Notes under the pieces: model-generated
Database searches by the model: none
The model's input: only the letters and a program-made list of their open reading frames with translations
Told to the model about the DNA's origin: nothing
Part shown: in pieces, positions 13,516-21,075 of the stretch
How positions within the stretch are numbered: position 1 is the stretch's first letter
How the letters are laid out: each line of letters starts with the position of its first letter
Made by a program: the position numbers and the translations under genes
Assembly: GCA_019400425.1 (NCBI GenBank)
Contig: JAFREE010000264.1
Span: forward strand, 1-21,075
Reading direction: 5' to 3'
DNA: 21,075 bases
Origin: Hymenochaete sp. R1
Taxonomy: Eukaryota > Basidiomycota > Agaricomycetes > Hymenochaetales > Hymenochaetaceae

Positions 13516-13963
13516 GGTTATGGGTTAAGCGTGGGCTAGAAACTCGCCGAGTGCGGTCGAGGGGCGACTCTGCCTAGCAGGACAGCGAGCAGAGGACAAC
13601 GATTATACAGAGATACAATGCGTGGCGATTGTGTTTGTGAAAGAGCTAGAAACAGAAGGCGATGAGGAAGATACTGATGGTAGGGGGAAAGAATGAATGG
13701 AAGGAAGAAGACAAGATGCTGGAATGTGTGTTTCGGTGGCTCAGCATGCGCCTTCGTCGTCAATTAGGTAACCTTGCACTAAGACTTTATTTTCTGGAAG
13801 TAATGTATTGCAATACAATACTAGTATTACTTTGCTTCCGTTTATTCAAAATTCAAGTTTGCGATCCATATAACTTAGAACCATGCTACGAGGAAATTTT
13901 TGACGCACACATTTCGGACTTCGTCTTGCTACATATAATGATTCAGATCAGATTAGATTCAGA
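13516..13963. other. Intergenic: ELL-like gene promoter and KTI12 3' end
   Basis: This 448 bp separates two minus-strand genes. The half next to the ELL start (13516-13720) is mixed in composition, and the half next to the KTI12 stop (about 13780-13960) is A/T-rich as expected for a 3' end. The plus-strand open frame at 13662-13967 spans both parts and shows no family similarity. Confidence 0.55.
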
Positions 13964-15091
13964 CTAGGGCTTCATATTCTCTTCTAAATAAGTAATGAAC
14001 TTGTCAGCCACACTCTCCTCCGACCAGTCAACTGCCCCCTTCTCAGTTGTCCCAAGAGTAATTGCTTTCTTATGTATGGTCACAAACTGGCGTTTGAGCC
14101 TCTGCAACTCCGTCAGGGTGATATTTCTGTCTGGTAGGCGAATTTTGGGTTGCAAGGTGGCTGACAACGACAGCTTCACTTCACCAGCCGCACCCATCCC
14201 TTGATCTGCCATGATCACTTGAATCATGGACGCGGACGTTTGCTCTAGAGTATGCAATGCATCTGTGGGAGCTTTTGCTACCTAATACCGGGCTCAGCGT
14301 CCAGAAATCACTGTAGCTATCGGACACGTACTGCGGACGTTCCAGCTTTGGGTGGTTTCACATTCCCCTCTGTCAGTACCTTCCAAATGTCATCACCTGG
14401 TACTTCTTCGTCTGTCCATGATATAGTAAATAATGGCGAGTCCCAGAGAACCATTGAGTTCGGTTCTTCAAAGCGCATACAAAGGTTCTCTAGCCTTCAA
14501 GCAATTCATTTGCGTCAATCCAGCTAACACAGCGTTCATATAGAAAAAAAGCGCACGTATAATCGACGTAAATATCGTGTCCTTCTGGCCTTGCAATGTT
14601 CCAGAGCTTGCAGTCCTCTGGTTTAGCCACAACGTAGATCTGAAAATGTGCAATCGTCTGAGCGCGCTTCCCCGTGTACATAAAGCTGAACTCACCGTAC
14701 ATCTTCGTAGCCTATGTTCTCGAGCAGCACAGTACATTTGGTAACGAAAGCCCTTGATGTAATTCATACTGTCGACAATAACGATCGTGTCCCGACCGAT
14801 GGATCTTTGCATTGCTGTGAATAACGAAGCTCTTGCGGGCTTCTCCTTTCGGCCATCTGCAGCGACGTACGTTTGTTAACTCATAAAGGCTTTCGCAGAT
14901 AATGTGATGTTGAGAGTACCATCATATACTGCTCGCTTTAGGTTGAGTGAATCGTCCGATAGCACGACAACTTTGTATATTGGTCCTTCATACGATGGAT
15001 CTTGCATTTTGCTGTGCAGGAATTTGCACAATTGGTCAACTCTGCGGGTCTTCCCTGATGAAGGGTATCCAGAGATAGTGACCAGAGCCAT
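13964..15091 (-). CDS. KTI12: KTI12, Elongator-associated P-loop protein
   Basis: KTI12 is a P-loop protein that binds Elongator and tRNA and is needed for Elongator-dependent wobble-uridine modification. Its loss confers resistance to zymocin-type tRNA nucleases in yeast. Five exons are predicted (14920-15091, 14696-14856, 14557-14639, 14332-14494, 13964-14281), giving about 298 residues, the usual size. The start MALVTISGYPSSGKTRR puts the Walker A motif GYPSSGKT at residues 8-15. IVIVDSMNYIKGFRYQMYC is the family's Walker B region, followed by YVVAKPEDCKLWN, LENLCMRFEEPNSM and WDSPLFTI, all family hallmarks. The third intron (14495-14556, donor GTGCGC) was chosen because it joins YVDYT to LENLCMRFEEP in frame; reading through it hits a stop. 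The C-terminal domain (LQRLKRQFVTIHKK and beyond) is the tRNA-binding type. Identification is secure. Confidence 0.95.
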
Positions 15092-15378
15092 TCCAGTGCA
15101 TGCGGAGATGTGAGCTAAACGAAATCTCGGAAGACAGGAATTTCGAAGATGAGGGTCGTTGGTCAAGAAGCAGCCCGCGCCAGAGGTAGACGGAAGGAAG
15201 GCAACGGTCTAAGGTCATCCGTCAGCGGTAATAGAGTCTAACTAAATTAATTGAAACTATGCATTGACATGACTGGGGGTTGAGGACAAGTGCAGATGAG
15301 TACTGAATGTTTAGTAACTGAGAATGATAACAGCGAATCCAATAAAGTAATAGGCCGTATAACGGACAGGCAAGATGG

Positions 15379-16046
15379 TCATAGTGGAGGAGGTGGAGGG
15401 GTGTCTGAAGCTTGTGAAGGTTTTTCTGCCGTCTTCGCTGCCAGCTCTGCCTCTGCCTCTACCGCCGTCTTCATCTCAGTATCTAGCCTCTCTTTCGCCC
15501 GTAATACTTTGGACTGTAGGTAGTGCGACCAATAGTTAGGTTTTTGTCGGCCAGTGACGGGTTTTTCGGGTGGGGGTGGAGGTGAATTAGCTTTGAATAA
15601 GTGTTCGTAATTCTGGATGGCAGCTTGATCAGGTCCTCTCGTTGCTACAGTTTCGCTTGGGATACTTACTCGTAAAATATTGTCTATCCCATCTTCGCGT
15701 TTCAAGTTGAGAATGAGGCGTGCTTCGTCCGCCGTCATACGGTGCTCCCGTGTCAAACGGTCCGTTATGGAACCCGACGTTGCATTGCTGACACCAGCAG
15801 CATCACCCATCACACCGCCCTGAGGTCTGTGTTGAGCATCTTGTAGTCATTGTTAACTCTGGCACTAGAGAACAGGAGTGGGATGGATTTGGACGCACTT
15901 TTATAGGCCTGTCTTCCAGCAGCTGCGAAAGCCCGACCGACAATCTGAGCTCCTGCAATTGCAACTTGGATAATAGCTTTCGGTGCCGACTACAGTATGT
16001 GTCAATTGTTAAAGGTGCTCTAGTTTGAATGTTTTAAGCTCACCAT
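15379..16046 (-). CDS. PAM16: PAM16/TIM16 (Magmas), presequence-translocase motor subunit
   Basis: PAM16 is a J-like protein at the matrix face of the TIM23 channel. It pairs with the J-protein PAM18 to control mtHsp70 during protein import. Four exons are predicted: 16044-16046, 15899-15989, 15670-15839 and 15379-15612, giving about 165 residues, slightly long for the family. The first coding exon is only the ATG, followed at once by a GT donor. The second exon encodes SAPKAIIQVAIAGAQIVGRA, then FAAAGRQAYKN, the hydrophobic N-terminal segment. MGDAAGVSNATSGSITD and REHRMTADEARLILNLKRED form the J-like domain, and no HPD motif is present, as is normal for PAM16. NYEHLFKANSPPPPP follows, and the end is an acidic helix plus a polyproline tail. 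The 57-nt intron at 15613-15669 (GTAAGT...CCAG) is stop-free and in frame; removing it restores the family spacing before NYEHLF. Confidence 0.94.
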
Positions 16047-16201
16047 AAATTGAAGGCGCAGGGGGAACGAAGGAGAAGAAGTAGAAGAGAGTCGGAGGAG
16101 TTCAGTCGTGAGTCTTGTAAGCGCGTGTCGCGCCGGCTTTCCCGTGCCAAATTTTGGGTGCATCATCTTGTTTCGCCTCCGCACCACCAACATCTTTCAT
16201 T
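16047..16201. promoter_or_regulatory. Short bidirectional promoter region, PAM16 / RPA43
   Basis: Only 155 bp separate the start codons of two divergently transcribed housekeeping genes, so both promoters must lie here, in the 5' leaders, or in the neighbouring first introns. The stretch has a purine-rich part (16060-16105, plus strand) beside a more pyrimidine-rich part (16140-16200). I could not identify a TATA box or a named factor site. Confidence 0.6.
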
Positions 16202-17516
16202 ATGTCCCTTGACGCCATGTCACAACGAAAGCGAAAGCATACAGATGCAACAAATGATCCAAGTAGCTCGGCTCTCAAGAAACAAAAGAAGACCAAATCT
16301 TCAAAAAGCAGCAAGAAATCGAATGAGCAATTCAAGGTCGTGAGCGCATCTGTGCGGGTGTCTATTCCGCCCAGATTTTCTGCAGATCCGATGTTAGGAG
16401 CAATGGAGATGTTGGACTCCCTTGTAATGAGGTGTGAACGAATTTTGGCTTTGTGCTTTTCTTCAGCAGCCCTAACCGAATGTTACCGCGACCAGATACG
16501 TGCCAGCCTTCCAAGGCGTCATGCTCTGCCATTCCAATGCCACCTTTACCTCGAGAACTGCTACCATCAAGAACGAGTGTCCGTTTCTAAATTGCACGCT
16601 CGTTTTCAATGCAACATTATGGAGTCCGCAGGTTGGCATGACTTTACGTGAGTCTCCTTCAAGTCTTACTCTCACATATTCATCCGTTAACCTACGGCCA
16701 CTCTGCTCAGAGGGTCGAATAAACCTCCACTCTCCCGATCACATTTCCCTACTTGTTCTTCGAACTTTTAATGTATCAATACCTCGGGAGCACATTCCCA
16801 CAGAGCACTACTCCTTTGAACATGGCGGAGCAGATAACGAATCGAATCCCGGTTGGGGGATTAAAAGGGAGGTCGATAATCTGAAAGAGAATGAATTGGC
16901 TGGTATGGATGATGACGATACGGCTGAGGACGTGTCCGTTGGAGCATGGGTGAACTCATTAACTGGCGAAAGACTCGGGGGTCTGAGTCGAAAAATCAAC
17001 TTCACAGTCATTGGGTGAGCGAATCAATGCCTCGAATTTTTTACCTAGTCCCTAACATTCAAATTTCTTCTTTCAAGATTGACGGTCGCAAACCAAATGT
17101 TATCACTGCGAGGCTCGTTGCAGCCTGACCCTTTCTCTCCAGAACACCAGCCCCGTCCTATTGTACCCACAGTCGAAGAACAGAGTACCGCAGATGTAGA
17201 ACTTTCTAGCATTTTACAAGATCAGGTCAATCTTGATGACGACGACGACGACGACGATACAGAAGATCTAGCGACATTATTAGGGGCACGAGCACGCGAT
17301 GCAGAGAATCAACGGGAGCGCGAAGAGGAGAGGCTGAAGGAGAAAGAGGAGAAAGCGAGGCTAAGAGAGGAAAAGAAGAAGCGGAAGCAAGAAAAGAGAG
17401 AGCGGAAGGAGAGAGAAAATGCGGCAAAAGAAAAGGCGGGTGATGCTGAAACATCCGTGAAAACAGAGGAAAGGAACCTCAAAAAGAAGCGAAAGAAGGA
17501 TGCTGTAGAGATTTAG
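16202..17516 (+). CDS. RPA43: RNA polymerase I subunit RPA43
   Basis: RPA43 is the Pol I stalk subunit. With RPA14 (where present) it forms the counterpart of Rpb4/Rpb7, and it contacts the initiation factor Rrn3 in the nucleolus. Four exons are predicted (16202-16431, 16496-16647, 16711-17014, 17078-17516), giving about 374 residues. A basic Lys/Ser-rich N-terminus leads into VVSASVRVSIPPRF, the first strand of the Rpb7-like N-terminal domain. The OB-fold part includes CPFLNCTLVFNATLWSPQVG, INLHSPDHISLLVLRTFNVS and, after an acidic loop, FTVIGLTVANQMLSLRGSL, then QPDPFSPEH, strongly typical of fungal RPA43. The C-terminus holds an Asp run (near 17236-17260) and a long Lys/Glu/Arg-rich helix. 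ATG 16202 is the first in frame; ATG 16217 (MSQRKRKH) is an equally plausible start. The 63-nt intron 16648-16710 is stop-free and in frame. Confidence 0.92.
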
Positions 17517-17718
17517 CTTTTGTGGCCACTATGTCCTTATGTGTTCAGCTTGTTTATTCCTTTCGACGTGCCATCTTCTTTCATGTTACTTATTTTTATG
17601 CGTCTCGTAATGCATTTAAATGCCATTTGTATTGCATCTACGTTTTTCCCATGAGGAGTCATAACATTCGTTAGTTAGTATATCAAGCATCTTTTGTGAA
17701 CGACTTTGCCAATACTCA

Positions 17719-19706
17719 TTAATCACTGGTGTTACCGCCCTGTTGAACAGCTTCTCTGTGAACCGCCTTTTTGTGATCAATTACAGCAAAAGCCCAAATG
17801 CACATCATCACGACCATCATGACAATCAACCTAGGCATTTAATTAGCACGACATTGCAAACGATACGAGCAGCCTAAGGAGACTCACAGGGGTTGCATGC
17901 TGACCACTCCAAACTTATCCGTCAAGATACCTGTCAATAACGGCACAGCTGCCGTTCCGACCAATCCAAAGCTACAAATCCACCCAATTGCACCGGAAAG
18001 GATGTGTGCTGGTATGAAATTTCCACATTGGTTCATGATAATGGGGAACATGGGGCCGAGAACGAGGCCTACGAGCGAAATGGCGATGGCAGATGGGAGA
18101 AAGATCGGAACGGACCAAATAAAGATCTCGAGGCTGCACATTTACAATAAGAGAGTGAAGAAAGATTCACTGAAGTATGTTAACGCACGCAATGGCAATG
18201 GCACCGTAGACAAAAATGACTCTGCGCTCGCCGATCTTCTTCGTTACCCATAGAAGGATCACTCGACCAAGGGCGAGACCTTAGATGCCTATGAGCCCGG
18301 CAACACTTGAGCTTAGAAAGTACTTACCGCCGAAGAAACCAGATGAAACGTATCCTGAGGATGGCCCTCCTCCGGTCCTATGGATTATATAATTAACTGC
18401 CCAGCCTATGCAAACGAGTTTTTCTAAGTCAAACGTTTAAATATCTCCCAAGACGTAAAACTGACCCCCGACAGTGATCTCGATCCCGCAATAGGCAAAA
18501 AGGAAGAACGAGAGCAGGTGTACGACTCTCAGGCCTAGTATTTGCTGGTACGAATTGTGAGGGCCAGAATCTATCGCATGAGGCGGAAGTCCAGAAGAAA
18601 CGAGAATTTCTAGCCGCATAGAACTTTCAGAGGACTGACAAAGTGTAATGAAGGAAAAGAATGCATACCATTTTGAGTCTTGAACTTGAAGACAATAGCG
18701 AGTGTCACGGCGGTCAGGGTTGCCAGCCCCAAAGCTGTAAGGTAATGAAAAGACCAGTGTCTCATAGTCGCAAATTGGGTCGCGATGAATGGAGACGCAA
18801 GAGCTCCGGATCCTTGATGTTTAGAAGATCATTTAATCAGTGAATCGCTGAAGTAGGGAAGTGCCTCGACAAACCATAGCAAGCATGCAAAATTGCCATC
18901 TTTGTCGGCTCGTTGAGGCTTGCAACGAATCCATTGACCTGTGCATTCTATTCACGCTTTAGTACGATTGGTTAATGATAACTCATTCATGAGTTCACTC
19001 ACCTGCAAAGCTGTCCCAAATCCATATGTTGTGAAGGCCAGTACGATGACCGGGAATGGTGGCTCTGGTATAATAAGGCAGTAAACCACTCCTTGAATGA
19101 GGGTACCTAGAAAAATTGTCTAATTCATCTCTAGTCAGAATTAGGGGATTTGACTGCAGAGAGGTCATACTTTCCCGAAACCGAGCCGGCGAGATAGATA
19201 AACGTTTAGAAGAGCTCCGGCAATGAATCCCTGTTTACATCTATATCAATGAAAATAAAACTAGAGAAGACATAGGGGACTTACGAGACATTGGAAGACG
19301 AAGATCAGAGAAACAACAGAGTATGAGACCTTGGATGCCCCAAATGAGCATCCAACATTTTCATTTGATTTAACGTATTCAATACCCCATAGTTTGCTTG
19401 GATCCTTGGCAACAGTGGTCCTGTTGATCCATCGGTCCAACCTTCAATGATAAAAACCCAACACAACGTCAAGAAATGTACGAGCTGCCGTCCCTTCCAG
19501 TTTCTACGTTCCGTCGACGAATGGATCATCCGATTTTCTTCGGCAGTTGGTATACTTCCGTACTTGTAACCCATACTCGACTTGGCTGTGTCCTCAGTCC
19601 CGTTTTCGTCGCCTGTTATCAACGGTGTCGTTGAGGCTGCACCATTAGCCGAAAGAGTCCCATTCGGAGTACTGTGAGAGACATATAAAGCCTCGGCATC
19701 GTTCAT
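17719..19706 (-). CDS. Major facilitator superfamily transporter
   Basis: This is a proton- or solute-coupled membrane carrier of the MFS with an unknown substrate. Eleven exons are predicted: 19386-19706, 19285-19329, 19171-19230, 19003-19119, 18875-18947, 18669-18812, 18466-18609, 18328-18405, 18189-18279, 17888-18133 and 17719-17830. They give about 476 residues, normal for a 12-helix carrier. The first 70 residues are a hydrophilic cytoplasmic tail. The first helix region reads FLTLCWVFIIEGWTDGSTG, then PLLPRIQ, and the loop after the second helix has LSRRLGFGK, the usual basic MFS A-loop. Later helices include VVHLLSFFLFAYCGIEITVG and GPMFPIIMNQCGNFIPAHI. The layout resembles the fungal FucP/BSC6-like group, but I would not assign a substrate. 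The intron at 18610-18668 was placed with acceptor GGCTAG because nearer AGs break frame. The gene looks intact. Confidence 0.94.
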
Positions 19707-20909
19707 CACGTAGAAACTTTTGCAATAGCGATGGAAACGCGATTTTCAGGAGATGTCAAGAATCCACGCCTTCACACTACGGCCAGTTTCTTAATCCGGT
19801 CCGACATTCATACTTAAACAAGATCCACTCACGTAGCGTTTTTTTCCTTTCGTATCGAGGCGCAATTTCTTTGGTAACGTTAAACTATGGCCAGGACACG
19901 TCCGTGGAGGAGAGATATGGTGGTAGTCAGGAGCAAGACCGTGAAGACGACCACCGAGCGACTGTGTTGGTGTCCAATAGAATTACCCCAGAAAACGGAT
20001 TCACGTAAACGCCAGAAACGCCGAAGCACGTTCTATTGGAGTTGGGGTAATAAGGAAAAGCCCGTCGAAATTGAAACAGATAAGGACTTACTAACACAGA
20101 TCGAAGCTCGAGCTTGTCTTCCCGCCCCCGGATAAAGCTCGGCTTATTACCCTGTTCTTCACATACAGCTTTACTGCTTGTCAAGCGGTATGCATGTACG
20201 TACGCGCAAAGGCAGCATCAATATAATATGCGACGACAACGCAGGTTTAGGGGTTCGAAGGGCGGTATCTCAACACGCATGTACGGGTATATTGACTTGA
20301 CTGATCGTTGAAAGCTCCGAACCTCCGACTTCAAGTCCAACCGGCGTACGAACAGGTTTTGGCTAAATGTATCCCACAGGACACTTATGGCTTAGCGGGA
20401 ATGGTAACAGCAGTTGAGAGGAATAAAAATAGGTAGTCAAACAGCGTTAGAAACTTAAGCAGAGTCACTCAGGGAAGTTAAGAATATTCAAGTCAATCTA
20501 GGATCCCCTGGTTTTCCGATGACTGGGACGCGCTGTACCCGCTGTCGATCACGCCGATAAGACACGGGGATCTCCAGCAAAATTCATTCTCTCAGAATCT
20601 CTGAGTCTCACCGCGTCGTTTCGTTCATATGGTCAAGACGATCCTAACTAAAATTCTTTCACGTTCCATGCATGAAAGTGTTAGTGACCCGTTATTGGCC
20701 TTGCATTAACGAGCTTCGAATGGATAGACAACGCTACTCATCTAGCGGTGCGAGCTTTCTCCCGGGGGAGCAATACGGGGAATCGTCCAAGTTCGTGTTA
20801 TAGAAAAACTACAAATTCAGTGAATAGCTTCGCACCACAAGTATGTTGAGAGAGGTAAGGTATTATAAACACAAGAAGTACTCCACGTTCACGGCCTCCC
20901 GTTGGGTTG
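19707..20909. other. Gene-free right flank
   Basis: About 1.2 kb upstream of the MFS transporter and inside the right terminal repeat holds no gene I can support. Open frames at 19887-20135 and 20114-20311 are short, Arg/Lys-rich and unlike any family. A pair of interleaved short inverted repeats lies at 19973-20051. No transposase, integrase or tRNA gene was found. The part just upstream of 19706 presumably contains the transporter promoter. Confidence 0.6.
19973..20051. repeat. Interleaved short inverted repeats
   Basis: TCCAATAGAA (19973-19982) is an exact reverse complement of TTCTATTGGA (20031-20040). The adjoining ATTACCCCA (19982-19990) is an exact reverse complement of TGGGGTAAT (20043-20051). 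The arms are ordered A, B, A', B', so both pairs cannot form a simple nested hairpin; on one strand they would make a pseudoknot-like arrangement. They may equally be paired binding sites, or chance. Confidence 0.6.
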
Positions 20910-20998
20910 GTCTACTTTGAGCTCGTTCTTCTCTAGCGGCTTAGACGGTAATTTGAATTTGTACGAAAAAACCTACTATGCTTGCTCTTCCCTATTCA
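20910..20998 (-). repeat. Diverged inner extension of the right terminal repeat
   Basis: Read on the minus strand, this segment is the partner of the left inner extension. AGCTCGTTCTT (20920-20930), AGCGGC (20935-20940) and TTGAATTTGTAC (20953-20964) match the left copy at about 121-166 in reverse complement, with substitutions between them. The similarity is partial, in contrast to the perfect outer 77 bp. Confidence 0.7.
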
Positions 20999-21075
20999 GC
21001 TACCTCGGATTGTTCATGGGTCTAGACTCATTGTGATTCCAATAAAATCCAGTTGCTGATCGACTTTGGCAAAAA
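20999..21075 (-). repeat. Right arm of perfect 77-bp terminal inverted repeat
   Basis: This is the exact reverse complement of bases 1-77 and ends on the last base of the window (...GACTTTGGCAAAAA). The paired TTTTT and AAAAA at the extremes belong to the inverted repeat and are not a target-site duplication. See the left arm for interpretation. Confidence 0.97.

Noticed and set aside
17236..17260. GAC trinucleotide run as a non-coding microsatellite
   Set aside because: It is in frame within RPA43 and encodes an aspartate run in the acidic linker, a normal feature of this protein region.
18610..18668. Possible frameshift in the MFS transporter near 18640
   Set aside because: The nearest acceptors (TTTGTCAG, TGAAAG) break frame, but the acceptor GGCTAG gives a normal 59-nt intron and restores the frame, so no lesion is needed.
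19887..20311. Short plus-strand open frames in the right flank as a transposase remnant
   Set aside because: They are Arg/Lys-rich with no DDE, zinc-finger or helix-turn-helix pattern I can recognise, and no supporting splice structure.
20245..20330. tRNA-like T-arm sequence (GGGTTCGAAGG) in the right flank
   Set aside because: No matching acceptor stem, D-arm or anticodon arm could be found at the right distance on either strand.

Overview
This window looks like ordinary nuclear DNA of a filamentous basidiomycete, probably an Agaricomycete. The genes are cut by many short introns (about 48-87 nt, nearly all GT-AG), the code is standard, and the products are conserved eukaryotic proteins whose sequences read as mushroom-type fungi. 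I see no bacterial operon, viral hallmark gene (capsid, polymerase, packaging ATPase) or transposase.

Layout: a 0.9 kb gene-free left flank; ATP sulfurylase MET3 (+, 919-3101, nine exons); a Psr1-type NIF/FCP1-fold phosphatase (+, 3444-5263, five exons); a 1.3 kb non-coding, pyrimidine-rich stretch; an unrecognised membrane plus coiled-coil protein (-, 6554 to about 10073, 5' end unresolved); an ELL-like RNA polymerase II elongation factor (-, 10695-13515); the Elongator-associated P-loop protein KTI12 (-, 13964-15091); the mitochondrial import-motor subunit PAM16 (-, 15379-16046); RNA polymerase I subunit RPA43 (+, 16202-17516), divergent from PAM16 over 155 bp; an MFS transporter (-, 17719-19706, eleven exons); and a 1.4 kb gene-free right flank. 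The genes do not form one pathway. Four of them (ELL, KTI12, RPA43, PAM16) serve transcription, tRNA modification and organelle biogenesis, which is normal housekeeping. MET3 starts sulfate assimilation.

The most unusual feature is at the edges. The first 77 bases are an exact reverse complement of the last 77, and beyond that the two ends stay recognisably but imperfectly similar to about 165 bp. This could mean a 21 kb terminal-inverted-repeat unit carrying host genes, two opposed copies of one repeat that happen to flank ordinary DNA, or a contig ending at the same assembly-graph repeat on both sides. The exact length of 77, a common assembler k-mer size, and the lack of a transposase make the last two more likely. 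The sequence alone cannot decide.

Exon boundaries were worked out by hand from splice signals, reading frame and recalled family conservation. They are predictions, not transcript data.
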